Assembly (NCBI GenBank): GCA_024803745.1 | Contig: JANJXV010000037.1 | Span: forward strand, 10,803,001 to 10,867,000 | Length of the DNA: 64,000 nucleotides | Source: Megascapheus bottae | Lineage: Eukaryota; Chordata; Mammalia; Rodentia; Geomyidae | Reading direction: 5' to 3' | In this document: positions 1-36,400 of the stretch, piece by piece | How the letters are laid out: the number at the start of each line of letters is the position of its first letter | How positions within the stretch are numbered: the stretch's first letter is position 1 | Notes under the pieces: model-generated | The model's input: the letters and a program-made list of their open reading frames with translations, nothing else | What the model was told of the DNA's origin: nothing | Database searches by the model: none | Program-made: the position numbers and the translations under genes

Positions 1-600
1 CCTACTCAGGAAGATTAGATCTGAGGATCTCAGTTCAAAGTCAGCCTGGGCAGGAAAGTCCGTGAGATTTATTGCCAATTATCAGCTCAGAAAAAGATGG
101 AAGTGGCACTGTGGCTCAGTGGTAGGGTGAGCACAGACAGACTCAGGGACAGAGCTCAGACTCTGAGCCAGGACCAGGGGTGGAGGGAAGCCTGGCATTA
201 CTGAATGCTAAATATTTGCTAAATAAAAGGAAAATATCTCAAGTTCCCATTAACCTAATTTCAAACTGGCTAGGTAATCATGATGACTATATTTTGTAAA
301 TTACAAAAGGGATATAAGCACCGGGAGTTTGGCATAGTGGTAGTGTGCTTGCCTACCATGCACCAAGACCTGGGTTCGATTCCTTGGTACCACATACATA
401 GAAATTAGGGCATCAGGGCCAGGAGTGTGGTCTAGAGGTAGAGTGCTTGCCCAGAATGCATGAAGCCCTAGGTTCAATTCTTCCAAGTTACATACATAGA
501 AAAAGTCAGAAGTGGTGCTGTGGTTCAAGGGTAGAGTGCTGGCATTGAGAGGGCTCAAGAATAATGCCCAGGCCCTGACTAGGACTGGCCAAAAATAAAA
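1..600 (+). repeat. SINE cluster (B1-like/ID-like composite, then two ID-like units)
   Basis: Bases 1-210 are the 3' part of a B1-like/ID-like composite SINE, recognised by the 'ctactcagg...gatctgagg' head and the 'cactgtggctcagtggtag' tail. From about 312 to 410 and again from 417 to 600 are two ID-like units, each with a tRNA-derived 'tagtggtag...cctgggttcgattc' box B region. The first is head only. The second has the full tail ending in an A-rich stretch. Divergence suggests old copies. Confidence 0.8.
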
Positions 601-609
601 TAGAGCATC

Positions 610-1560
610 AATCATTTTTCATGGTCATAGGATACGCTTGAATAGGCTTATTATTTATTCAAGAAAAAGTCTGCTATAAATTTACTCTCTCTCAAAGAGG
701 GTAGAAATTAAATACCTCAATCTGAGTTCTCAAGGATCAATATATAGAGTTTTTTTAACCATTACAGTGAATCCCCCCATCCCCTAAAGAAACAAACAGG
801 CTAAAATTTTTTGGAAAGTTTCCTATCTTTATTTGTGATAGTTGTGAGAAATAGTTGTGTTCAAGGTCACAATAAGTACCATAGACTGCTCCCTTTCACA
901 AGCCTGAACTACCAAATACCATTTCACTAAAAATTCTTAAGGTCTTTGTATTGGCAAACACAACCCACATCCAATGACATTTCTAAAACTATTTAATGAG
1001 AATTTAAACACCTAAAATGAATTTCATGAAAAACAATGCTCTCCTAGCATAAGATTAGCCAATAAAAACAAAACGGGCATGTGTTTTTGCTGAAATAAAT
1101 GTCAAAGGCTGTTACTTTACATTTTCTCCCAAGGTAAATTCTATGTTTTGAGGTCTTTGTGAGATGTGGCTGCAAACTCAGGGGAAGCAAGACACACAAG
1201 GAAGCAGGTAAGGTGCCTTTTAGTATTCATTAGGAAGTTACTGCTGGCAGCTGAAACAACTGTTTTAAAAAATAACTTTACAAGTCCCCACCCGTTTTTC
1301 TGATGGTGCCTAAGGAAAAGGGGAGTAAAACAGTATCACTGAATGGTAAGAAGTCCAGTGTCAAAGAACGGGACCAGGATAGATCCTTAATTTAGCCCCA
1401 AAGCCTTCCTACACTAAGGATTTCCAGCACCCCTCCAGACAAAGACCCATCTGCAACATGGGAGTCAATAACATTCAAAATAAGGGTTAGAGATGGCGAA
1501 GAGATGGCAGAAAAGGTCCCAGAAAGAATGAACTATACAGGCCGTTCGACGGTTAGGAAG
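610..1560. other. Non-coding, no recognisable element
   Basis: This is AT-rich unique sequence with no SINE, no long ORF and no exon-like unit that I can support. If the CpG island just to the right is the PAIP2 promoter, this is the start of PAIP2 intron 1. Confidence 0.5.
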
Positions 1561-2400
1561 TGCTCCGTTGGACAACGCCAGCCCGCCAGTCCCTCCGCCC
1601 CTCTCCCCCACCCAGCCTCGGTAGGAGCGCGCACGCGCAGCGGGTAGAGGCTGCGCGTGGCGACGCGCAGGCGTAAAGTGGGCAGAAACAATGAGCTTTG
1701 TTGCCGAGGCGGCAGTAGTGGGGCAGGGGAAAGAGTACCAAACCAGGAGGGAAGGGGGTGGGGGGTGGGGAGAAATAGACTTGAGGGTTGAGGAACGCAC
1801 GAAAGTGCTATCCCGGCAACCCTCGCGCGTCACCAAGGACCCGGATAGAGGGCTGCGAGATCCAAACCATAAATAATGACAATGAGAAAAAAAAGCGACC
1901 GCCATTTCTCAGAGGAGAAAGAAATGAAGTCTGCCTAAGCCTATCCTTCAGACGGACGGACATAGGCAAGGAACAACGGAGGTCAAACGGCACTCAAGGG
2001 CCATCTATCAACCTGGGGGACCCTTTCGGCTCCTCAGCCGTCGCCGAGGTGCTGTCCCTCGACCACTAGGGCCGTCGCACCCTTCTTGTTGCACCGCCCG
2101 AAGGGACCCCTCACCCAGTGCACGGCAGCGGGGACGGCAGCCAACGAATCCTGTCGGCCTCCGCGGATCTCCACAGGCAGCGCCGCTCCCCCGCTCGACG
2201 TGCGCTTCGCCCGCCGCCTCCCTTCTCCAGTCCAAACAAACACCCAGACCGGAAGTGACTTCACTTCCGCCTCAGGCCCCGCCCCCCCGTTCTGTCAGCT
2301 CTGCCCCTCCTGGGCCACTAGAGGGCGTGAGAGAGAACGCGTGGCTCTAAAGGTCTGCAGAACTGGTGCGCGGTCCACGTAGCTTGGCTTGGGCAACTGC
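1560..2400 (-). promoter_or_regulatory. PAIP2: CpG-island promoter, probably PAIP2
   Basis: CpG dinucleotides are dense in two clusters, about 1590-1700 and 2030-2350, in an otherwise CpG-poor region. The first cluster holds NRF1-like runs (gcgcacgcgcag near 1628, gacgcgcaggcg near 1660). The second holds two head-to-head ETS-type sites (accggaagtgac and cacttccgcc, about 2248-2275). Such islands mark housekeeping promoters. The PAIP2 name rests only on conserved mammalian gene order (MATR3 followed by PAIP2, same strand), because no PAIP2 coding exon lies in the window. Confidence 0.6.
2013..2260 (-). other. PAIP2: Candidate non-coding first exon of the island gene
   Basis: Read on the minus strand, GC-rich sequence downstream of the paired ETS sites ends in GTCCCCCAG followed by GTTGAT, a usable but not strong 5' splice site at 2012/2013. 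PAIP2 has a non-coding first exon in mammals as I recall, which fits. The start is not defined by the sequence. An alternative is that transcription starts nearer the 1.6-1.7 kb cluster. Confidence 0.3.
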
Positions 2401-2975
2401 TTTTCATCGCGTCCCGTGGGTCAGACCAAGCTTCTGTCTTCTAGTGAGCAGGATGTGGGGTGTCCCCATTGTTCGAAAATGATAAGATGTAGTGAGTAGC
2501 GGAGCTAGGAATCAAGATAGACAGTTGTGGACTTCTGCAAACATCAAAGAGGAATTTACAGCAAGCACAACACGCATCACTTCGAGATCTTGACATGTAC
2601 GCATGAGACAAGTTTAGAGTTATATTGATCTTCAAATACTTATCCTTGCACATTGTCAGGCATACATTTGAAGTTGGACCTTTACACATGTAGATGTACA
2701 GGTGGTTATCAGACAGCCTATGGAGTCTTCTTTGAAAATATTGCAATGTCTTTGTCCAGATAGGCCCAAGTACTTCGAAACCCTGAGTTCAAATCCCAGC
2801 AATGCTCAAATAACGAATTTGCGCATTGGTTTGGAAAAATGTGATTATTTGCCGGTATCATGTTTTGCATGCATTTCTATTCCTATTTATCTCTTGAAAA
2901 GAGAGCCACGTATAGTTTTGCATTGTGTGGTGTATGTGTATTTACACCAATCATCCACATTAAATAAAAGAAAGA
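2400..2975. other. Intergenic, no recognisable element
   Basis: Unique AT-rich sequence between the CpG island and the first intergenic SINE. The reading frames here are short and overlap on both strands, with no motif that I recognise. Confidence 0.5.
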
Positions 2976-5900
2976 ACTCTGGGGCCAGAAGTTTGGCCTC
3001 GTGGTAAAGTGCTTGCCTAGCATGCACAAAGACCTGGGTTCAATTCCTCCGGTTACAATACATAGAAAAATCTGGAAGTGGTACTGTGGCTCAAGTGGCA
3101 GAGTTCTAGCCTTGAGAAAGCCCAAGGATAGTGCTCAGGTCCCCATGAGTGGCAAAATAATAGAAAAAGAATAAACTCAGCCAGCTGCTGGTGGCTCCTA
3201 GCTACTCAGGAGGTTGAGACCTGGAGGACTGCAACTTGAAGTGGACCGAGGCAGAAAAGTCAGAATTCTATCTCCAATTAGTCACCAACCTTCCCCCGAC
3301 CCACCCACAAGTGGAGCTGTGGTTCAAGTTGTAGGATGCTAATCTTGAACATAAATGCTCAGTGACAGTTCCCAGGCCCTGGCTTCAAGCCTCAAAACCA
3401 ACACAGAAAAATAAAATAAATTGGAAATATGGCACAACTGGTAGAATGCTGGCTGAGTCAAATCTTTGTGAGGTGCAAAGTCCCGATTTCTGGCTCCATT
3501 TACCTGCACACGTGTACAATAAAACATTTGTGATTAAGAAATATGACTATAGAATAAGCAGGTGAGTTTGGGTAAGAGGTATTTAGGTATTTATTGTATA
3601 GATTTGATTGTCTTTGTTAAACTTCCTAGGCAGTTTTGCTACACCTCTGCCATGTCTCCTACTCTTATTCTTCTTGGGGATTTTTTTAAGGCTAGCACTG
3701 TATACATGAGCCACAGCACCACTTCACTTCTCCCATTTTCTCTGTAGTTTGGAGGAATTGAACCCAGGGCTTCATGCACGGTAGGCAAGCACTCTACCAA
3801 TAGGCCACACTCCCAGCCCTCTCACTGTTTGTACTGGTTACTTGAAATAGGTATTTTTGCTTCCTGAAGGAGTCTGCACCTCAGTTTGTCTCAGGTGTTT
3901 GATCATATGTGGGATGCCACCACACTCAGCCATCAATTAAGAAGGGCTGTTGATGGCTTATCCCTGTAATCCTAGCTACTCAGGAGGCTGAGATTTGAGC
4001 AGTCAGCCTGAGCAGGAAAAGTCCATGAGACCATATCTCCAATAAACACAGAAAAAGCCGAAAGTAGAGGTATGGCTAGTAGTAGAGTAAAAGAAACTCA
4101 GGGACAGCACACATGTCACATTCAAGCACCAGAACACACACAAAAAAGGTTTCTCTTCTCACTGGGTTGACCACAAGTCACACCGTTCCTGACTCAAGTA
4201 GCTAGGATTGTGTGAGCCACTAACACCCTGTTTTTGTATGTGCTATTGCCAGGGAATGAACTCAAGGCCTATCCCTTTTGCTTGGCCTTTGCACGTAGTC
4301 CTCACTTGACCCATGCTTCCAGTCTGGCTTTTTGTTGTCACATGGACTTGCCCTTCATTACAATATGTAAAAAAGAGAGTATACCTCCCGAGTCAAATAT
4401 TCTACTACTAGCCATAAGTAAACATGCAAGTATGTATACGCACAGTGATGCTATACATAATACAAAGCCTAAAATGTCTATATATTAATTGGTTAAATCA
4501 TGGTGCTGGAAGAATCAATGATAGATGCATGTTTTGAATCTTTTGATATAATGATGCCTTCCCCCCCCTAGTTCTTGGGCTTGAACTCAAGGGTTGAGCA
4601 CTGCCTCTGACCTCTTTGCTCAAGGCTAATGTTCTACCACATGAGCCACAACTCCACTTCTGGCTTTTTTTTGCCAGGGCTGGTTTTGAACTGTGATTCT
4701 CAGATATTAGCCTCCTGAGCAACTAGGACAACAGACACAAGCCAGCATCTGGTAGTTATCTTGACATCCCCCAAATCCATTATACCAACAATCATTTAAC
4801 TGCAATGCTTTCCACAGGCTCTCATAAGCATATTTACAAAGCCCTCAAATGTGTAACAGGGATTTTTTTCCTTGGTGCTAGAGATCTAACCTTATACGTG
4901 TTAAGCAAATACCTTCATATACATATATAAAATTATATATATATTGTAATATATATATTATTGTTTTGGTCAGTCCTGGGGCTTAATTCAAGGCCTGGGC
5001 ACTGTCCTTGGATACTTTTTTTGCTCAAGGTTAGCACTCTACCACTTAGCCACAGCACCACTGCTTGGACCTTCAGTTGTTTTTCATGACTATAACACCT
5101 TTTAAAAAGCAGACACAGAACTTAGTAACTACTAAAAAACTAGCTGGGATCTGAATGTCTACCACTTGTGCTGTTGGCTCTTACTGTAATTTTAGATATT
5201 TGGGAGGCTGAGATTTGAGGGCTGTGGATTGAAATACACATAGGCAGTAAAGTCCATGAGGTCTTACCTTCAGTTAACCATGTGGGAGTTGTGGCTCAAA
5301 TGCAAGAGCTTGGAACAAAGTATCTCAGGGACAGCATCCAGGCCAAGTCCAAGCTTCCTCCAACCCCCAAACAAAGAAGTTAAAAAATGGTTATGGCTAG
5401 AAAGTTACTGTAACATAGTCTCTTAGAAATTAATCATACATGCCAGACATCAGTGGCTCATGCCTGTAATTCTAGCTAGCTACTTCGGAGGCTTGAGGTC
5501 TGATGGTGGTAGTTCGATGCAGGCCCAAGCAGAAAAGTCCCTGTGAGACTGGTAACTTCCAATTAATTACTCAAAAAAAAGCGGAGCCAAGGCTCAAAGT
5601 GGTAGCGCCCTATAGCCTTGAGTTAAAAAAAACTAAGGGACAGCACCCAGGTTGAGTTCAAGCCCCATAACCAAAAACAAAAACATGTTTAATGGTGCTC
5701 AGTGTGAGGGCATGTAATTAGCATCACATTCACGGACTTTCTCATCTGTGCTGGCTTGAACCAAGATTCTAAATCTGTTAGATTTACAGGTGTGAGCTAC
5801 TGGCCTTGGCTCACACAGATGATTTTTAAATATTTTTTTGAGGGGGACTAAGACTGTATCTTAACATACATGAAGCCCTGGGTTCAATTCCTCAGTATAA

Positions 5901-8895
5901 CATCAACAGAAAAAGCTGGAAATGGCACTGTAGCTTAAGTGTAAGAGTGCTAGCCTTGAGCAAAAGCTCAGGGACAGTGCTCAGGCAGTGCAAGCCCCTG
6001 GACTGGGGAAAACATTTTTTTCTCTTACACTGGATGGGCCCCCCAATGTCTGCAGTATTTTCTTTAGTTTTAGCACTGTGAGATGGAAACTAGTACTACA
6101 AGCAATAGCAACCATTTCAAGCATCTAGTTACATCAAAGCAGAAACACTTCTTGAATCAGACAAAACAGTAAGAGCAAGTGTGGTCTGTTCTTTCTGGGA
6201 ACTTGACAAATAACTATCAAGATTCACTTCAAATCAAGCAAGGTAAATTCTGGTAGAGCCCAATAATGTTTATATCTCCCTGTGAAGATGTACCAGAAGT
6301 ACGGATTCTAGAGTTCATATTTGGGTTGATTCTCAATAGCTTTAAACTAAGTTATAGAACTTGTAAAGAGCTAATATTTTCTGTACTACTGGGGTTCAGT
6401 TTAGTGTCTTGGGCATGTGCAAAGGCCCTCCGCTTAAGCCATTTCCCTAGCCCTCTTACTTCTACATATTGGGATCTTTAAGGTAAAGCCAATCTGGATC
6501 ACAATCCACTTGCTTGGAACCACAATTTGCACCTTGCCACATCAAGTTTTCTTTTCTCTGCTGGTCCTGAGTCATGAACCCTGGGATCTGTGTGCAGTCC
6601 CTGAGCTTTTGGTTAAGGCTATCCTACTACCAGCTGAGCCACAGCACCACTTCTGGCTTTTTCTGTGATTAATTGGAAAGTCTCTCATACCATATCCTAA
6701 AACCATGATCATTTTTTGCCTCCCAAGTAGCTGGTGCCAGGCGCCAAGATTTTAAATTTGAAATGGTTTCACTGTTGCTCAGGATGGCTTTGAACTATAA
6801 TCTGATCTCCCTTACTAGTTGAGATTTAAACAAGTGTGAGCATCTCCTGACATACACTTTTCATTCTACAAGGGATCCAACTAATGGCCTGGCACATGCT
6901 AGGAATGCACAATACCACTAAGCTATGTTTCCAGTCTAGGAGGGGACCTTTAGATGCAGCTGGGTTCAACAATCAATCTGGGATACTAGCAAAGGAATAC
7001 AACTTCAAACCAATCATAAAGAACCATATAACGGGTGGAAACCAAAGTGACCCAAAAAGCCATTTCTTTCCTAAAACAAGTTATCTGAAAGCATTTTTTT
7101 TTTTTGGTTGGCAAACTATTTAAAAAAAGGTTCCAGGATTCTTCCAGATCTTTATGAGCTATTTTTGCCAATCTTTAACTTTCAAAGAAAAGTAACACAG
7201 AACTCCCCTTTACTCACAGAAGTGCAGAGATACTGGTGGCTAATGATTGTAAGACTAGGCTGAAACATGAGGATTCAGGCCAGATAATTCTACAAGACAC
7301 TTGTCTCCAATTATCCAGCAAAAGTCTGGAAGCCGAAGCATGACAGCAGTAGCCAAAAGCATCTAAGTATCCACACATAAGAGAGCTTGCCTAGCATGTG
7401 CAAGGTCTTTAAGTACAACTAATAGTGACAAAAACAAAAACACCCCCAAAACCTAAGAGGCTGAGATCTGAATATCATGACTGGAATCTAGATCAAGCAG
7501 TGGAGTGCTAACCTTGTTCAAAATAGCTCAGGGACAGTGTAAAAACATTGAGTCAGGCTGGGAATTTGGCTTAGAGGTAGAGTGCTTACCTAGCATGCAC
7601 GAAGACCCAGGTTTGATTTCTCAGTGCCACATACACAGAAAAAGCTGGGAAGTGGTGCTATGGCTCAATTGGTAGAGCACTAGCCTTGAAAAAGCCCAAG
7701 GACAGTGCTCAGCCCCTGAGCTCAAGACCCACAACTGGGAAAAAAACAAAACAACTCCAAACCAAAACAACCCTGAGTTAAATCCCTAAGATTGGCCAAA
7801 AAAAAAAACAAACCATAATTTAGGTAAGCTTCTCAAAGCATCCCTTCAAACTGCTAAATCCAACAAAGTAGTCCCACCTCCCAAAGGTTGTAATAACAGA
7901 AAATTAAGAAGCCCATTGTACGCACAATGCTTTCTATAGCTTTGTTAGTTAAAAAGTTGGAATTAAACAGAAATAGTTAATTAGTAAAAGCTAAAATTAA
8001 CCTGAACCGGCAAGGATTTTTTGTGCGTGTTACATGAAGTCATCTGTCCTTTATTGAGATCATAAAATTTTACTGCTGCAATTTTACTATAATACATTTG
8101 GGTCTGACAATTTGAAAGAGCCATAGGCTGTAGTTCCAATGGCAAAGTGCTAATCTTAAGCAAAAAAAAAAGCTTGGAGAAAGCACCTATGCCCTGAGTT
8201 CAAGCCCCAAAACCAGCACAAAAGAAAGTTCTTGCTGGGCTCTGGTGGCTCATGGCCTATAATGCTAGTCAGGAGGCTGAGATTTGAGGACAGTGGTTTG
8301 AAATAAGCCTGGGCAGAATAGTCCATGAGATTCTTTATCTCCCATCAAACAGTAAGAAGCAATAAGTACAGGTATACACCAAAGGGTACAAAAGGGTACA
8401 GTATCAGCCTTGAGCAAAAATAGGAAGAGTTGGAGGACCTGAATTCAAATACCCTTATTTAGCCGAAAAGTTTCTTCCACAAGAGATAATCCGCTACCCC
8501 AAGAATCCTTACATCATTTGAAAGGCTGACACAATTCTTAATATTCCCTGTTACTTCTCAGTTTAATGAAAAGGAACAGACATATCTATATATGAGATTT
8601 TTTTACTTTCCTCATCCTTAGCATTTGAAATTCGTAAGGCTGAAAAGAAATCGCGAGCCAGATCTAGTGGTTCATACCTTTAATCTTATCTAATCAGGAG
8701 GCTGAGCTCTGAGGATCAAGGTTCAAAACTAGCTCAGGCAGGAATGTCTATGAGAATCTTATCTCCATCTGACCACCAAAAAAAAAGTAAAGCTGTGGTT
8801 CAAGTGGTAGAGAGCTAGAGCAAAAAAAGCTCAAGAGACAGAAACCTGGCCTGAATTCAAGCCCCAGAAGGGGCACAAGAAATAAAAACTAAGAG
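2976..8895. repeat. Intergenic SINE field between MATR3 and the downstream island
   Basis: A nearly continuous run of diverged SINEs. ID-like units on plus lie near 2980-3170, 5860-6015 and 7556-7745. ID-like on minus is near 3680-3820. B1-like/ID-like composites on plus are near 3180-3400, 3945-4150, 5440-5690, 8230-8470 and 8650-8880. Composites on minus are near 4560-4745, 4970-5080 and 6560-6840. Unique gaps include 6016-6550, 6900-7190 and 7800-8140. A short TA-rich run lies at about 4915-4960. I see no gene. Confidence 0.75.
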
Positions 8896-9117
8896 AAAAA
8901 TCAAAGACAGTCTCCTTTTTTAGCTATGTAACAAGAACAAGAAATCTACCAGAAGTTGAACATTTAGATTTTTAGTAGCACTTTTCAGAATACTCACTAT
9001 AGATTTAGAAAGTAGTAGGTTAAAGCATGCACAAAGTGTAATAAATTCACAACTGACAAATATATCGGTTAACATTCCAAACATGTATAACCAATGAACA
9101 TGGCCTAGATTTTTTTT

Positions 9118-9123
9118 TTTATT
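9118..9123 (-). terminator. MATR3: Candidate polyadenylation signal AATAAA (distal)
   Basis: AATAAA on the minus strand at the low-coordinate edge of the SINE-free block after the MATR3 stop. It runs into a genomic A-tract, so internal priming could mimic a site here. Confidence 0.4.
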
Positions 9124-9731
9124 GGTATTCACTTCAGTAACTTGAATCCACAGATATAAGCAGGATATAACCAGAGAGTTACAAGTAAACACAGATTATA
9201 CATGCAAATTTCGGTTCACAAAGGTCACATGTGCAGGTACATGAATTAGAAGCGTGCGTCTAGAATTATGGCCAAACTTTTTAAAATGTAAAATTACATC
9301 TTGAAAATATGAAGAGATGGTTTACACACACTTCAGAAATAAAATGTTGCTTATACCAGAGATGTATGACAGCTAGAGGATTCAAGTGACAAGCAGTAAG
9401 ATCTCAAGAAATTAATACTGGTCAAAGAGAGGATTTTTACATTTCACTGAAAGTACACTGACTATTGGAATATGAAACCTAGCAGGAACTCAGGGGAAAA
9501 AATTATAAAATCTAAAGCCAATTATTTAATACTTCCTACTACCTAAACATCATGACATTAAAAGAAAATGGCACCTGCATTTGAATTGCCAATCTCACAT
9601 GAATGACATTCTCTAAAAAACTGAAATGCAATCAAAGCAGCTTTAAACTCTAAATGAAAAGTCTACAAAGGCTCAGATTAAAATGTGGAATGTTTAAGAT
9701 GAAAGTAATAAAAATACAACTGGTTTTGTTC

Positions 9732-9737
9732 TTTATT
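9732..9737 (-). terminator. MATR3: Candidate polyadenylation signal AATAAA (proximal)
   Basis: AATAAA on the minus strand, 364 bases after the stop codon. Use of this site would give a short 3'UTR. Confidence 0.35.
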
Positions 9738-10100
9738 GAATGGAATCAAAAGTTTGTTGACATTCCGTTGAAACTTGCAACTAGTAAATCTCATTTCTCT
9801 GAACAGTTCTGTTATCTTTTTCTTAGTGGTGCAAGTTGGCTTACATAGTAACTTACAAGAATCGGTCTCTACAAAGTACTTTTCTGTCTGTTGCCATTCC
9901 GATGAAACAAAAACTATTCATCAACTTAACCGTATGTTTTTGCTATTTAACACTTAGCACATGAACAGACATCTAGTATTTTCCCACTAAAACAAAAGAG
10001 TACAATAGTTTTCTTCTAACTATCAGTATTGTATTTAAAAAAGGTTAACATTAAAAACAAAGAACCATTGTTTTTTAAATCATTATGCTTCTTATATATC

Positions 10101-33440
<23,340 letters not shown>

Positions 33441-36400
33441 CTGTAGAAAAATAAGCAATTTTAGTCATAAATCCCTTTAAGTAGATGCCGTTTTTTTAAG
33501 AAAAAAAAAACTTACGCATCATGTTGATAAAAAAAAAACATTAAGATCTCAATCTTACAAGGAATTTATTACATATCTTAAACAGATTTCAGATGTATGC
33601 AGAGCCTGCATATATTTAAAAAGTAGTTTTTTCATTCTAAAATTTATTAAAAGGAATTTCATATTGTTTAAAAACATTTAAACTCAAGGGTAAGATGTTG
33701 GAGTACATCAAAATTTCAGTGAAAACACAGATGGGTTTCTTCTTTCAGAAGAACAAAAATACACCCTATAGTATGATGCTTAAATTTCAGAAGACAAAAA
33801 AATTAAATTAAAAAAAAAATCAAGGTCAGCAAGTCAGAGATGAATCAGTTGTATTGTTTTGAAAAATGAGATCTATTATCACTACCAGAAAGAACCAAGT
33901 AAAATCACAAGTAAATGAAGCTTAGGGGTCAAGTACCTGATGTAAGACTTAAGACCAAATAATAAATGAGACCTTCATGCAGCAAAATCAAATTGAGGTG
34001 AAGACAGATGTGAGTAAGAAAATAAGTCATTTCCTACAGTTTTAAGAGTTTCTGCCCAAATTTAAGCCATACAACAAACTGCCACCCTACACCAGGCAGT
34101 GCTTGTTTCTTGTCTATTCCTATAAGGTAAGGAGAACCAACTCTGGTGAATGCGAAAAAAGGAGATTTTCCAAGAAAAAAACCCAAGTATAGGAAATATA
34201 GGTGATTTAAAGAATGGAAACAATTCAAGTTAGCACCACCATCAGTGCTCAGTAATGTTCAGGGATACAGCACCTCTATAGCTCAAAACATGTAAAATAT
34301 GAAAGTGAGATCTTGGTAACTCAGACATGTGTAAACTTTTCCAAGAACAGCCCAATCACTTGAAAATTTTAAATTCAGATTATGATCCACCAAGATGTTA
34401 TGGATGAAATTGCTCTTTAAAAATTATCATCGTACCTCAAAAAGGTTAGCATAAAAATATGCAATTTTTACATGTGATTCTCATAGCTCTAAAAGATATA
34501 ACAAATGTCCTCAGTGGCATATTTTTATATTCATAACTATACACGCAAAGTCTAATGCTCTTTGCTAGAGAAGTCTATTGAGGCATTGCTACCTAGGTTT
34601 CATTATTCATATACCCAAGAGTAGTATTTTAATGTTAAGCTTTAATAACTAAAAAAAAAAAAACAAAAAACAGACAATATCATAGTTTCTAGTGTACCAC
34701 AGGACCAATATTCCCCCAGTGATAAATTTAAAGTAAGGATATAATGTATAAACTCAGTGGGCAGAGGAAGTATTAAAAAAAAGTTACAGGGAAGAAAGAT
34801 TTAGACTGGACTTCAAAAAATAGATGTCATAAAGTTAAAAGACACAGAAATGCCATAAGAGGTGACTGGAGTTACAGATGTTTTTTGCACACCAAGAAGA
34901 TGAATTTGAGAAAGACATCAAAGAAACTAGTTCTAGATAAGATCGACTTAGTTAAGTTACATAAACTTTAATGTAAGATTTATAGAGACAAGAGTTAGTG
35001 AACTTGAGATGAAAAGTTCTTTGCTATGCATTTAAGTTTTCATGTGTACTTTTTTCTAAAATCAATATCTGTAGTTGTTATCAACATATTTTTTAAGCAT
35101 CAAGGTTATTAATTAATGCCTTAACTTTTATTGCTGTAACCAAGCCTTTTGTTATTCAAAAGGGCTTTCTCAGAGAATTATAATGGTACTTATGTATAAA
35201 AAATTTTAAAGAACCTATTTTAAGGTTTTTATATAATCAGCCAGATGGTGGTAGCTCACACCTACAGGAGGCTGAGATCTGAGGATTGCAGTTCAGAACC
35301 AGCTATGGTAGAAAAGTCCAAGAGACACTATCTGCAATCAACCAGCAAAATAGCTGGACTTAAAAGCGTGGACTTTCAAGTATTAGACTGTCAGCTGTAA
35401 GTGGAGAAAGGGAGATGAGATGTGGGGGAGAAAATAACCAATGAATCTGGGAAAGTTAGCAGTAGGTAAAAGATGGTAAAACAGAAAATGGATGTCAGAA
35501 AAGGGACAAACAACAAATTCCATGACAATGTGCAATTCAATGACAGCAAACAATACTCTCACTATGAGCTTCAACTTACAATGTAGCTCCATACATTAAA
35601 TTACTGAAAAAGAATTTCAATCATAAAACAAATTGTCAAAAATACTTTTATTGCCACATAAAAATCAGAAAACAACACTGTTAAGAAAGCACTTAGGAAA
35701 ATAGTCCCTTCAGTATAAGCCTTTTTTTTTTTGGGGGGGGGGGGTCATGGAGCTTGAACTTGGCCTGGGTACTGCCCTACCTCTGGGCCTGGGCGGTGTC
35801 TCTGAGCTCTACAGCTCAAGGTTACCACCCTACCCTTGAGCCAAGCCCCACTTCTCGTTTTCTAGAGGTTAACTGGAGATAAGATTATCAAGTCCTTTTG
35901 TGCCCAGGCTGGCTTTGAACTCTGATCCTCAGATCTCAGCCTCCTGAGTAGCTAGGATTACAGGCGTGAGCCACCATGCCTAAGCCATTTTTAAGGGCTT
36001 GTTCACATGACACCTGCTAAAAATTCATAAAAGATTGGTGAGCTTTTAGAGAGAAGTACCACCAATGAAACAGGGATCTTCCTGCCTCTACCTTCTTAAT
36101 GCTAATATTACAAGCATGTTACTATATCTGGCTTTAAAATATGAACTTTTCAAATGGTTTTCCTGTGATTGTAAACTTGTTATTTCATAATAAGATGTAC
36201 TCAATGTTAACACGATTTTGGAAACAGTTAAGAAAACGAGCATATTGTAAAAATCTAATTTACTCATGAATTCTAGATGGTCACCTAAATGGAACCTTTC
36301 ACTTGGGTGGACGGAGGAAATACCAACCTCCATTAATAAACCAGGAAACTTATCAAGGCTTTAAAATGTATTTATGAGTAAGCTAGGATCAGAATAGTGC

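Larger units (their letters stand above)
9100..10100 (-). other. MATR3: MATR3 3' untranslated region
   Basis: The last MATR3 codon is followed (minus strand) by about 1 kb of AT-rich sequence free of SINEs, although SINEs are dense on both sides. Two AATAAA hexamers occur on this strand, at 9732-9737 and 9118-9123. The 3' end is therefore probably near 9.1 kb with a possible shorter form, but this is not proven from sequence. Confidence 0.65.

Noticed and set aside
310..410. tRNA genes suggested by box A/B-like sequence in many places
   Set aside because: All are tRNA-derived heads of ID-like SINEs. No cloverleaf with a plausible anticodon stem was seen.
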